DNA from: Streptomyces spirodelae
Lineage (GTDB): Bacteria > Actinomycetota > Actinomycetes > Streptomycetales > Streptomycetaceae
Assembly: GCF_017676385.1 (NCBI RefSeq)
Contig: NZ_JAFFZN010000018.1
Coordinates: 62,001-126,000 of the forward strand
DNA length: 64,000 nt
Direction: 5' to 3'
The translations under genes and the position numbers were made by a program. This document shows, in pieces, positions 34,166-42,601 of this stretch. The first letter of the stretch is position 1. Each line of letters starts with the position of its first letter. The notes under the pieces are model-generated. The model was not told the DNA's origin and did no database searches. It saw only the letters and a program-made list of their open reading frames with translations.

Positions 34166-34651
34166 ATGGCTCTGCGGGCGCCGCTGGCGGTCTTCGATCT
34201 GGACGGAACGCTGGCCGACGTCCGGCACCGGCTGCCGTTCCTCCAGCAACGCCCACGGGACTGGGACGCCTTCTTCGGCGCCGCTGTGGACGACCCGCCG
34301 CTGGCGAAGGGTGTCGCCCTGGCCCTGGAGACGGCCAAGAGGTGCGAACTGGTGTACGTCACCGGGCGGCCCGAGCGCTGCCGGGCGGACACCGTGGCGT
34401 GGCTGAGGACCCACGGCCTGCCCACAGGGCGGCTCCTGATGCGCGCCGATGACGACCGGCGTCCCGCCCGCATCACCAAGCTCGAGCTGCTGCAACGGCT
34501 GGCCAGTGACCGCGCGGTCGCTCTGGTGGTCGACGACGACGAGCAGGTCAACGCCGCATACGAGGGCGCGGGCTTCCGGGTGGTGCGAGCCGACTGGATG
34601 ACGGCCCCGGCGGTCCTGGAGGCGGCCCAGGAGCGGGAGGGTCGCACCTGA
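34166..34651 (+). CDS. HAD-superfamily phosphatase (polynucleotide-kinase-3'-phosphatase-like)
   Basis: A 161-residue compact phosphatase. HAD motif I is FDLDGTLADVRHRLP (nucleophile and acid/base aspartates near residues 10 and 12), motif II the threonine in YVTGRPE near 67, motif III the lysine in ITKLELL near 95 and motif IV VVDDDEQVNAAY near 126. The DxDGTLAD...HR form and small size without a cap resemble the 3'-phosphatase domain of T4-type polynucleotide kinase and phage-like phosphatases. No kinase domain is attached. The substrate is unknown; nucleic acid end repair is one possibility. Confidence 0.82.
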   Translation: MALRAPLAVFDLDGTLADVRHRLPFLQQRPRDWDAFFGAAVDDPPLAKGVALALETAKRCELVYVTGRPERCRADTVAWLRTHGLPTGRLLMRADDDRRPARITKLELLQRLASDRAVALVVDDDEQVNAAYEGAGFRVVRADWMTAPAVLEAAQEREGRT

Positions 34652-34840
34652 CCCGAGGGCCTCAGGTTGTGCGGGAGCCCGGGCGCGGACACATGCCGGG
34701 AGTCTCCGCAGCCGCCCGTCCCGCTCCATACGGAGGCTTCCTTGACGGCTGGGCGAGGCACCGCTGGGCGAAGGGCCGCTGAGCGAAGGGGAGGAAGCGA
34801 CCTGGCCCAGCGGCGTGTGACGGGCCCGGGCCGCGCGGTC

Positions 34841-36235
34841 TCAGCGCGGCGCGCCGATGGCCGACCGGCCGCCGAACGCGGTGAGCGTACGTTCCAGCAG
34901 CGGCAGCGCCCGCACCACCCGGCGGCTGCGGATCAAGGCGTCCCACGCCGGTTCGAACTTCTTCCAGCCGCCCGCGTATGCCAGGTGGCGCAGCCGTTCG
35001 TGGCCGCCCGGCTGGGCCGCCGCACCCCGCCAGATGTTCCCCCAGCGGTAGAAGTCCCGGTACGCGCGCCAGTAGCCGTCCTCCAGCTGCCGGGCTGACA
35101 TACCGCGCGGGCGGAAGACGACGTGCCGGGTGTCGTACAGGTCCCAGTCCTGGTGGAGGATGCGGTCCTCGGCGGCCAGTTGCCGCCACAGCCCGGTGGA
35201 GGGGTAGGGGGTCATGATGTGGAACGTGGCCGTCTCGATGCCCTGCCGCACGGCCCACTCCACGGTGCGGTCGAAGACGTCCGGACCGTCCTGGTCGAGC
35301 CCGAAGACGAAGCTGGCGTTGACCATCACTCCCGCGTCGTGCAGCCGGCGGACGGCGGCGGAGTAGTCGCGGCCGATGTTCTGGTCCTTGCGGCGCTCGG
35401 CGAGGTTGGCGTCGTTGACGGTCTCGAACCCGACGAAGAGGCTGCGCAGCCCGGCGGCCTGGGCGCGCTCCAGCAGGCCGGGCTCCAGGACGGACTTGAC
35501 GGTGGCGGCGGCCTGCCACAGCCTGCCCATGCCTGCCATACCGTCGAACAGCGCGGTGGCGAACCGGCGGTTGCCCAGCAGATGGTCGTCGAGGAAGTAC
35601 AGATGGCGGCCGGGCAGCCGGTCGATCTCGGCCAGCGCGTCGTCGACCGCCTGGGTGTAGAAGGACTTGCCGCCCGCGAAGAAGGCGTCCTTGTAGCAGA
35701 AGTCGCAGTGGTGCGGGCAACCGCGCGAGACCACCAGGGAATTCGGCACCAGATACAGCTGCCGCTTGATCAGGTCGCGCCGCACGGGCGGCAGCCCCGC
35801 GAGGGTGCGCTGCGGTCCGGAGTCGTACCGGCGCGCGGGCACGCCGTCGCGGAACTCCTTCAAGAAGCGCGGCCAGGCGTCCTCGCCCGGCCCGGTGAAG
35901 ACGGTGTCGGCGTGCGCGGCGGCCTCCTCGGGCAGCGAGGTGACGTGCAGCCCGCCCATCGCCACATGGGCGCCCCGGGCGCGGAAGTGGTCGGCTATCT
36001 CGTACGACCGGCGCGCCGAGGTGATGTACGGCTGAAGCACGAGCAGGTCGGGCGTGGGCATGGCGGCCAGGTCGAGCCGCTCGACGTGCTCGTCGTACAG
36101 CTCGACCTCGTCGTCGGTGTCGAGGTATCCGGCCAGGGTGGCGAGGCCGAGGGGCGGGAAGAGCGAGTACTTGATCGGCCGGAACAGCGGGCTGGTCGCC
36201 TCGGTCAGGGCGGGCAGAATCATGGTGACGCGCAT
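34841..36235 (-). CDS. B12-binding-domain radical SAM enzyme
   Basis: A 464-residue enzyme. The N-terminal 150 residues have the cobalamin-binding fold of BchE/HpnP/HpnJ-like proteins (LVLQPYITSARRSYEIADHF, then AMGGLHVTSLPEEA). The radical SAM core starts at GCPHHCDFCYKD near residue 178, with three cluster cysteines in CxxxCxxC spacing. Relatives methylate or rearrange unactivated carbons, including on hopanoids and porphyrins. As last gene of the leftward operon with a terpene cyclase it may C-methylate or remodel the cyclised terpenoid; that is inference. ATG at 36235; 56 bp follow the preceding gene. Confidence 0.85.
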   Translation of the reverse strand: MRVTMILPALTEATSPLFRPIKYSLFPPLGLATLAGYLDTDDEVELYDEHVERLDLAAMPTPDLLVLQPYITSARRSYEIADHFRARGAHVAMGGLHVTSLPEEAAAHADTVFTGPGEDAWPRFLKEFRDGVPARRYDSGPQRTLAGLPPVRRDLIKRQLYLVPNSLVVSRGCPHHCDFCYKDAFFAGGKSFYTQAVDDALAEIDRLPGRHLYFLDDHLLGNRRFATALFDGMAGMGRLWQAAATVKSVLEPGLLERAQAAGLRSLFVGFETVNDANLAERRKDQNIGRDYSAAVRRLHDAGVMVNASFVFGLDQDGPDVFDRTVEWAVRQGIETATFHIMTPYPSTGLWRQLAAEDRILHQDWDLYDTRHVVFRPRGMSARQLEDGYWRAYRDFYRWGNIWRGAAAQPGGHERLRHLAYAGGWKKFEPAWDALIRSRRVVRALPLLERTLTAFGGRSAIGAPR

Positions 36236-36291
36236 GCCTCAAGGACAGCCGCGACGGCTTGCCCGGTTCCGGAGGGGCGCGTCCTGCCACG

Positions 36292-37695
36292 CTATGGACG
36301 GCGGGAGGCCAGCAGCTTGACGGCCGCAGCGAGCGGTGCCAGTGCCGTCCGGAGGCCGCGGGCGGCGCGCGGACCGACCGTACCGATCCGCAGGACAGGC
36401 ACCGGCGGCGCTTCGGGGCGCAGCGCGCGGCGGACCGAATCGGCCGCCGTCAGGCCCGACCGCACCGCGCTCTCCATCCCGGCCACGCCCGGTGGTGCGG
36501 CGCAGTAGTCGCCCGCGAGGTGGAGGTTCGGCAGGTCGGTCGAGCTCACCGGCCGGTGCCGTGACGAGTTCGGGCCGGGCGCGAAGAACGGCTCGGTGGA
36601 GTGCGGCTGGTAGCAGACGTGCTCGATGTCCTCCCAGGTGAGCGTCGGGAGATAGGACATCAGCTCTTCCACCAGGATCTCGACCGCCGCGGACTCGGAC
36701 ACCTCCGCGAGCAGCGCCACCCGGCCGACCACACAGTTGAGCAGGCTGGTGCGGTGCCCTTCCCACACCTGGCCGACGTCGACGAGGGTGAGGGCGTGCG
36801 GCGATCCGACCAGGCGCACGTGCTCGTCAGGCAGCCCCGGCAGGCGCCTGCGCAGGTACAGGTGGAGCGCCCCGAGCGGACGGGAGCGCAGCTCGGCCAC
36901 CCCGTGCGGGGGCCGCAGAGCTCCGGTGACGTCCGGGCCGAGCCGGGCGACCCCGCAGTGCGGAACCGCCAGCACCACATGCCCGTCGACGTCCTGCTCC
37001 GTCATGGCGGCGCCGTCGCGCACCGTCAGAGTGCTGAGCCTGCCGTCGGCCACCCGCGCTGCCAGCAGTTCCGTGCCGGTGCGCACCTCGACGCCGTCGG
37101 CCTCCAGCCGCTGCCGGAAGGGGCCGATGAACCACTGCTCCAGATCGCCCTTCGGCATCCGCACCCGGCCGGGGTGGCGGGCGAACGCGGCGATGCTGCC
37201 CCGGAATCCGGCCGCCGAGACGGCGTGGCTCTCCGCGGCGCTGGAGGCCACGAAAAGGTGCTCGACATCCGCGATGGCCGCCTCGGTCAGGTACCAGCGG
37301 CTGTGCAGGAAGTCGTGGAGGGACTGGTCGCGGTCGTCGTACCGCTGGGCGAGCAGATCGATGACCCCGTAGTAGAACAGCAGCCGGTCGGCGACCGGTG
37401 TGACCGCTGAACGGAAGGCGGGGAACTCGCCCGGCAGCAGCTGGTGGAAGGTGTGGCACTCCCGCAAGTTGCCGAGGATGCCCAGCTCATCGACGAGCCG
37501 CAGCGTGTTGCGGTACCAGGCGGGGAAGATGTGCACCCCGTGGTCTTCGACCCGGCCGTCGATCATCCGCGCCCCGGCCATTCCGCCCAGCTGCGGCGCG
37601 GCGTCCAGCAGCCGCACCGGTATCCCGAGCCTGCGGATGTGCCACGCCGCCGTCATCCCGGCCAGGCCCCCGCCGACCACCGTCACGCCGGTCAT
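36292..37695 (-). CDS. FAD-dependent desaturase-like oxidoreductase (phytoene desaturase/HpnE family)
   Basis: A 467-residue flavoprotein with VVGGGLAGMTAAWHIRRLG at the N-terminus, the family signature QLGGMAGARMIDG and the C-terminal FAD segment NLHLAGDYCAAPPGVAGMESA. It belongs with the carotenoid desaturases and hydroxysqualene dehydroxylases. Unlike the oxidoreductase at 14193 it has no signal peptide. ATG at 37695 overlaps the terpene cyclase stop (ATGA), so both are made together, and it may desaturate or oxidise the polyprenyl chain or its cyclised form. No phytoene synthase gene is present, so a carotenoid role is unlikely. Confidence 0.85.
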   Translation of the reverse strand: MTGVTVVGGGLAGMTAAWHIRRLGIPVRLLDAAPQLGGMAGARMIDGRVEDHGVHIFPAWYRNTLRLVDELGILGNLRECHTFHQLLPGEFPAFRSAVTPVADRLLFYYGVIDLLAQRYDDRDQSLHDFLHSRWYLTEAAIADVEHLFVASSAAESHAVSAAGFRGSIAAFARHPGRVRMPKGDLEQWFIGPFRQRLEADGVEVRTGTELLAARVADGRLSTLTVRDGAAMTEQDVDGHVVLAVPHCGVARLGPDVTGALRPPHGVAELRSRPLGALHLYLRRRLPGLPDEHVRLVGSPHALTLVDVGQVWEGHRTSLLNCVVGRVALLAEVSESAAVEILVEELMSYLPTLTWEDIEHVCYQPHSTEPFFAPGPNSSRHRPVSSTDLPNLHLAGDYCAAPPGVAGMESAVRSGLTAADSVRRALRPEAPPVPVLRIGTVGPRAARGLRTALAPLAAAVKLLASRRP

Positions 37696-39689
37696 CGCTG
37701 CTCCGATCCGCGGGCGTGCCCTGACCCGCGGGCGTGCCCCGATCCGCCGACGCTCCCCGGTCCGACGGGATCTTCAGCTCCGCCCGTCCAGGCCCGGTAG
37801 GCGGCCAGCGCCATGACCGGATAGATGAGGCGCAGCAGGCTGTCCCGCCAGTAGAGGCCGTCATGGTGCACCACCCAGGTGTGCCATGGCTCGGCCCAGT
37901 CGCCGTCGGCCTGCTGGGTACGGACCAGGAAGTCCACCCCGGCACGCACCGGTTCGTCTCCGGCGCGGCCCGCGGCGATGAGGGCGAGCAACGCCCAGGC
38001 CGTCTGGGAGGGGGTGCCCGCGCCTCTGCCGATCCACTCCGGGTCGTGCAGCGCGCGGATGTCCTCGCCCCACGAGCCGTCGTCCTGCTGGTGCGCGACG
38101 ATCCAGGCGCACGCGCGGGCCACGGCAGGGTCGGTGCCCGGAACCCCGCACGCGGTCAGACCGGTGACAGCGGCGCTCGTACCGTGCAGGTGGTAGCAGG
38201 CCCACCAGCCAGGCCACGATCCGTCGGGACGCTGGCTGCGGCGCAGCCAGCGCACCCCGCGCCGGGCTGCGGCGCTCCCGCCCTGTCCCTCGGCGCCGAG
38301 CGCTTCCAGTACATGCCCTGTCACATCGGCCGACGGCGCCTCCAGAAAGCCGATCCGGGCCAGGATGTCGCGTCCGGGCAGCCGCCAGCGGAGCGGTTCG
38401 AACGCGGCCCAGCCTCCGTCGTCACCCTGCTGGGAGACCATCCACCGGCAGGCCCGCGCGCACGCCTCGTCCACGGCCGGGTCGCTGCCGCGCGGATGGA
38501 GCCGCCGCAGCCCCGCCACCGCGAACGCGGTGTCGTCGGCGTCCGGGTTGGCGTTGTTGGTGAACTCGTACGGCCAGCCACCCGGGGCCGGGTCCTTGGT
38601 CAGCACGGCCCAGTCGCCCAGCTCGGTCACCTGGTTGTCGAGCAGCCACCGCACCGCACGCGCGGCCGCCGCCTTGGTCTCCGCGGCCCCCTCCATGGCG
38701 GCAGCGGACACGGCCAGGGCGGTGTCCATCACCACCGAGGTCCACATCTCGACCCGGCGCTGCCCGCCCTTGGTGACCACACAGCCGTCGAGCGCTGCCA
38801 TCGCCGCCTCGATGACGGGGTGGTCCTGCGGGTAGCCGGCCGCGCGCAGCCCCATGACGACGTTCGCGGTCTGCGGCCAGTTGCCGCCCCAGCCGCCGTC
38901 CCGCTCCTGGGTGCGGACGAGCCATTCGGCCGCCTTGCGGACGGCCCTGCGCCGCAGCGGGCCGATCGGATGTCGGGCATACGCATGGCTGAGCGTGGTC
39001 GCGGCACGTACGGCGCGGGACCTCGGCAGCCGCCCGCTGCCGGCGCCCGCGCCGGCGAACAGCTCCGCGATGCCGAATCCCGCCGGGGTGACCGGGCGGC
39101 GCGCCATGAACAGGCTGTTGGCGACGACGATGCCGCGCGCCGCGGCGCCTATCTGGTAGATGTTGCCGGGGCAGCGGCTCGGCAACAGCACGAGTTCCGG
39201 CGGGATGAGCGGAATGTCGCGCCACGGCCACAGCCCGATCAGGGCCAGCCACGCCAGCATGGTCGGGTTGTCGACCGCCTCGATGCCCCCGCCGCGCCGC
39301 ACGGACTCGGCTGCGGCGCGCATCACCGGCTCATCCGGCCCGTGGCCGGCCAGCCGCAACGCCACGTAGCAGAAGACGGAGAGCAGCAGTTCGTCCGGCC
39401 CCTGGTGGTAGGAGGCCCAGCCGCCGGTGGGCGTCTGCTCGGCGAGGATCGTGCGCGCCGCCGCTGCCGTCCTGCCGTCGTCGGGTAACCGCAGGAAGTG
39501 GCGGAAGATGACTTCGCCCGCCTCGCCGATCAGACCGGTCTCGAAGTCGCCCTTCCAGTAGCCGGCCGGGTCCTGGCGTTCCCGCAGCGCGGTGCCGGCC
39601 AGGGCCAGGGCACTCTCCACGCGCGCGGCTGTCCCGGTCGCTTCCGCTTCGGACCCGGTGGTCGTCGCTGTGCCGGTCTCGGTGGTCAT
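37692..39689 (-). CDS. Squalene-hopene-cyclase-family terpene cyclase
   Basis: A 665-residue class II triterpene-type cyclase that protonates a terminal double bond and folds a linear polyprenyl chain into rings. The catalytic aspartate motif is present as NPDADDTAF (DXDD, near residue 382). QW repeats are seen at QERDGGWGGNW, QQGDDGGWAAF, QRPDGSWPGWW, QQDDGSWGED and QQADGDW. It carries a short Thr-rich N-terminus and a Gly/His/Arg-rich tail. A TTA codon lies at 39488-39486. The neighbouring prenyltransferase and absence of squalene synthase genes suggest that its substrate is a prenylated aromatic rather than squalene. It is coupled by ATGA overlaps to both neighbours. Confidence 0.9.
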   Translation of the reverse strand: MTTETGTATTTGSEAEATGTAARVESALALAGTALRERQDPAGYWKGDFETGLIGEAGEVIFRHFLRLPDDGRTAAAARTILAEQTPTGGWASYHQGPDELLLSVFCYVALRLAGHGPDEPVMRAAAESVRRGGGIEAVDNPTMLAWLALIGLWPWRDIPLIPPELVLLPSRCPGNIYQIGAAARGIVVANSLFMARRPVTPAGFGIAELFAGAGAGSGRLPRSRAVRAATTLSHAYARHPIGPLRRRAVRKAAEWLVRTQERDGGWGGNWPQTANVVMGLRAAGYPQDHPVIEAAMAALDGCVVTKGGQRRVEMWTSVVMDTALAVSAAAMEGAAETKAAAARAVRWLLDNQVTELGDWAVLTKDPAPGGWPYEFTNNANPDADDTAFAVAGLRRLHPRGSDPAVDEACARACRWMVSQQGDDGGWAAFEPLRWRLPGRDILARIGFLEAPSADVTGHVLEALGAEGQGGSAAARRGVRWLRRSQRPDGSWPGWWACYHLHGTSAAVTGLTACGVPGTDPAVARACAWIVAHQQDDGSWGEDIRALHDPEWIGRGAGTPSQTAWALLALIAAGRAGDEPVRAGVDFLVRTQQADGDWAEPWHTWVVHHDGLYWRDSLLRLIYPVMALAAYRAWTGGAEDPVGPGSVGGSGHARGSGHARGSEQR

Positions 39690-40147
39690 CGCTGTGTTCC
39701 TCCCGTTCGGGCCGTCGCCTCGTGGACAGCCGCAGAGGGCGCCGAGGATGTCTCCGCGCCTGGGCCGCTCCCGCTCGCCGGGGTCCGGGCGATCCGCAGC
39801 TGGCGGACGAGCATGAAGAGGGGGAAGCTCACACACAGCGCCAGCACCGGGGCCCCGACGATGTACGCCCACGTGTGCCGGATGCCCAGCCGCCGGGCCT
39901 CGACGATCATGAATGCCGCCAGTGCGATCCATACGAGCGTCAGATCCGCGTAGATGAAGCGCGACGCCAGGTTGGTCAGCGCCTCGCGGATGAATTCCCG
40001 CACCACGCCGAGGAGGCCGTCCTCGCGGTGCCGCACGAGGTAGGTGACGGCCATGGCACCCATCACGAGGCAGCCCGCCACGGAGAACAGCCCGTAGAAG
40101 GCACACAGTGCCCTGTCCCGTCCTCGTACGTCACTGAAGCGCGTCAT
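39686..40147 (-). CDS. Small membrane protein, DUF2834-like
   Basis: A 153-residue protein with four predicted membrane helices (AFYGLFSVAGCLVMGAMAVT, LTLVWIALAAFMI, TWAYIVGAPVLALCVSFPLF and an amphipathic stretch) and a hydrophilic Ala/Ser/Thr-rich tail. The look is that of the DUF2834 family, which has no known function; the assignment is by impression. It is translationally coupled to the terpene cyclase (ATGA at 39689) and lies just after the Baeyer-Villiger monooxygenase, so it is a real operon member. Possible roles are membrane anchoring of the cyclase, substrate presentation, or a membrane-embedded isomerase/cyclase step. Confidence 0.65.
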   Translation of the reverse strand: MTRFSDVRGRDRALCAFYGLFSVAGCLVMGAMAVTYLVRHREDGLLGVVREFIREALTNLASRFIYADLTLVWIALAAFMIVEARRLGIRHTWAYIVGAPVLALCVSFPLFMLVRQLRIARTPASGSGPGAETSSAPSAAVHEATARTGGTQR

Positions 40148-41711
40148 AGTGGCCTCCCTCGCGGTCGCCCCGCGCCCGAGCGGTCGGAGCGGCGGCGGGC
40201 CGGGACCTGGCATAGCGGTAGTCGTCGAGGTCGAAGTGCCTGGCGCGCCAGGCTGCCTCGTATGTCGTCGCGGGCCGGACGGCCGGGGCGTCCCCGCGCT
40301 GGTCGAAGTAGTAGCTGTTGGTGCCCTGGCAGCCGCTGTCGAGGAAGACCGTGTTCCGCTGGCGGCGCAGCGTCCTGCGGAACGATCTGTCGTGCTTCTC
40401 GGGCCGGACGGCCGCTTCCGTCGCACGCCGCCGCCGGGCTTCCTTGATCACCCGCAGAGCGTGGGTGACCTGGTAGTCGATCATCCCGAACCAGGAGCCG
40501 CCGGTGAACGAGTACGGCCCGACGATGAACCACAGATTCGGGAACCCCTTGACCGAACTGCCTTCGTAGGTCTGGAACCGTTCGGTGTTCCAGAACTCCT
40601 TCAGCTCCCGTCCGCCGGGGCCGTGCATCGGGAAGGGAGGGAGGTTGTCCAGCACATGGAAGCCGGTGGCCAGCACCAGTACGTCGATGGCGCGTTCCGC
40701 GCCGTCAGCGGTGCGGATGCCCGCCTGAGTGATCCGCTCGATGGGCTCGGTGACCAGGTGGACGTTCTCCCTGGTGAAGGCGCGCCAGTAGCCCTTGCCG
40801 AACGAAGGGCGCTTGCACCCCAGCCGGTAGCCGGGGGTGAGCTTGTCCATCAGCTCCCGGTCCCCGCCGACCTGGCTGCGCAGATACAGCCGGGACAGGG
40901 CCTCCCCTGCCCGTACCAGGAAGGGGAACTGACGGTGGTGGATCATGGCGATCACGAAGCTGAGTTCGGTCACGGTGTCCGTGAGCAGCCGGACCGTACG
41001 CTGCGTCCACGGGGCAGCCCTGAACAGTCGGCGCACCGCCTCGGGCATCGGGAAGTCCGGCTTGGGGAACAGCCAGATCGGGGTGCGCTGGTAGACATCG
41101 AGCCGCGCCACCCGGGACGCGATCCGAGGCACCACCTGCACCGCCGAGGCACCGGTGCCGATCAGCCCGACCCGCCGCCCGGCCAGCTCCAGCGCCGGGT
41201 CCCATTCCGCGGTGTGCACAACGCGCCCCGTGAACCGGTCCAGCCCCTCGATCCGGGGGGACCTGGGCTTGGTGAGCCAGCCGGTGGCGCAGATGACGAA
41301 CCGCGCCGTCAGCGAGGTGCCGTCCCGCAGGCTCACCTGCCACAGATGGTGCGCCGTGTCGTACCGGGCCCGCACCACTTCCGCGTTGAGGCGCAGCCGG
41401 GAGCGCAGACCGTACTTGGTCACGCAGTGCTGCGCGTAGGCCCGCAGCTCCGCGCCGGGAGGAAAGGCCCGGGTCCAGAAGGGGAAGGGCTCGAAGGAGA
41501 AGGAGTAGGAGAAGGCGGTGATGTCCACGGCGATGCCGGGATATCTGTTGGCGTGCCAGCTCCCGCCGATGTCGTCCTGCGCGTCCAGCACCGCGAAGTC
41601 CTCTATGCCGGCCCGGCGCAGACCGATGGCCGCGCCGATCCCGGAGAACCCGGCGCCGATCACCAGCACCTCGTGGTCCGGCTCCACCGGTGTGCTCCCC
41701 GGCGCGGTCAC
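40131..41711 (-). CDS. Flavin monooxygenase with Baeyer-Villiger fingerprints
   Basis: A 526-residue class B monooxygenase using FAD and NADPH. The FAD motif VIGAGFSGIGAAI is near residue 16 and the NADPH motif IGTGASAVQV near 185. Both type I BVMO fingerprints are present: GGSWHANRYPGIAVD near 49 and FTGRVVHTAEWD near 162. It should insert oxygen next to a ketone, or oxidise nitrogen or sulphur. The GTG at 41711 overlaps the prenyltransferase stop; its own end overlaps the small membrane protein start by 17 bp. A BVMO would act on a keto group of the terpenoid or on the aminated ring. Confidence 0.88.
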   Translation of the reverse strand: MTAPGSTPVEPDHEVLVIGAGFSGIGAAIGLRRAGIEDFAVLDAQDDIGGSWHANRYPGIAVDITAFSYSFSFEPFPFWTRAFPPGAELRAYAQHCVTKYGLRSRLRLNAEVVRARYDTAHHLWQVSLRDGTSLTARFVICATGWLTKPRSPRIEGLDRFTGRVVHTAEWDPALELAGRRVGLIGTGASAVQVVPRIASRVARLDVYQRTPIWLFPKPDFPMPEAVRRLFRAAPWTQRTVRLLTDTVTELSFVIAMIHHRQFPFLVRAGEALSRLYLRSQVGGDRELMDKLTPGYRLGCKRPSFGKGYWRAFTRENVHLVTEPIERITQAGIRTADGAERAIDVLVLATGFHVLDNLPPFPMHGPGGRELKEFWNTERFQTYEGSSVKGFPNLWFIVGPYSFTGGSWFGMIDYQVTHALRVIKEARRRRATEAAVRPEKHDRSFRRTLRRQRNTVFLDSGCQGTNSYYFDQRGDAPAVRPATTYEAAWRARHFDLDDYRYARSRPAAAPTARARGDREGGHYDALQ

Positions 41712-42601
41712 AGCGCCAGACCGATCGCCAGCAGGGTCCCGAACGCGAGCAGCAGCACACAGGTGTGTTCCAGCACCGGTATCAGATCACTGCCCCGTGC
41801 CCCCGCCAGCACCCGCCGCACCGGGACGACGGCGAACGGGACGGCGGCGAGTACGAGCAGCGCCCAGGGCCGGGCGAAGGCCAGGAGCAGTCCCGTGGCG
41901 AAGGCCGTGCAGACTCGGCTGACGAAGATCTGCCGCGTCTGCCGGTCTCCGAGCCGCACCGCGAGAGTGATCTTCCCCGCGGGCGCGTCGGTCGGCAGGT
42001 CGCGGAGGTTGTTCGTCATCAGCAGCGCCCCGGCCAGCAGCCCGATGGGCACCGCGGCACCGAGCGCGAGCAGCGGGATGTGGCCGAGCTGGATGAAGGC
42101 CGTGGCGCACACGGCGACGATCCCGTGGAAGACGAAGATGCTGACGTCGCCGAGCGCCCAGTAGCCGTAGGGGCGGGAGCCCCCGGTGTAGAACCAGCCG
42201 CCGAGCCCGCAGAGCGCCGTGAGGGCGAGCAGCCACCACGAGACCGTCACGGCCAGCCCCACTCCGGTCACGGCCGCGAGCGCGTACAGGGCAGCGCCCA
42301 TCCGGAAGACCTGCCGCGGTGACGCCTTCCCGGAGCCGACCAGCCGGACGGGCCCCACCCGGTCGTCGTCGGCTCCCCGCACCCCGTCGCTGTAGTCGTT
42401 GAAGAAGTTGGTGCCTAGCACGAAACCGAGCGCGAACAGCAGCGTCAGTACGGCACGCCACCCTTCGAGCGGACCCAGCGAGTGGGCGATGCCCAACCCC
42501 ACCGCGATCGGCGCCAGGGTCACGGGCAGGGTCTTCAGCCGGGCACCGACCAGCCAGTTGCGTACCGTCCTGGGCAGCGGACGCTGGTCTGCCGTCAGCA
42601 T
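41708..42601 (-). CDS. MenA-like UbiA-family prenyltransferase
   Basis: A 297-residue membrane prenyltransferase with about eight helices. The diphosphate motifs are NFFNDYSDGVRGADDDRVGP near residue 64 and NNLRDLPTDAPAGK near 185. The first, followed by RLVGSG, is the form of MenA, which replaces the carboxylate of dihydroxynaphthoate with a polyprenyl chain. No other menaquinone genes are nearby, so it looks like a paralogue for secondary metabolism, perhaps prenylating an aminobenzoate with loss of its carboxyl group. ATG at 42601 overlaps the methyltransferase gene by seven bases. Confidence 0.87.
   Translation of the reverse strand: MLTADQRPLPRTVRNWLVGARLKTLPVTLAPIAVGLGIAHSLGPLEGWRAVLTLLFALGFVLGTNFFNDYSDGVRGADDDRVGPVRLVGSGKASPRQVFRMGAALYALAAVTGVGLAVTVSWWLLALTALCGLGGWFYTGGSRPYGYWALGDVSIFVFHGIVAVCATAFIQLGHIPLLALGAAVPIGLLAGALLMTNNLRDLPTDAPAGKITLAVRLGDRQTRQIFVSRVCTAFATGLLLAFARPWALLVLAAVPFAVVPVRRVLAGARGSDLIPVLEHTCVLLLAFGTLLAIGLAL

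Noticed and set aside
34841..39689. Hopanoid gene cluster
   Set aside because: SHC-like, HpnE-like and B12-radical SAM genes suggested it, but squalene synthesis genes and HpnG/HpnH are absent and the aromatic prenylation genes point elsewhere.
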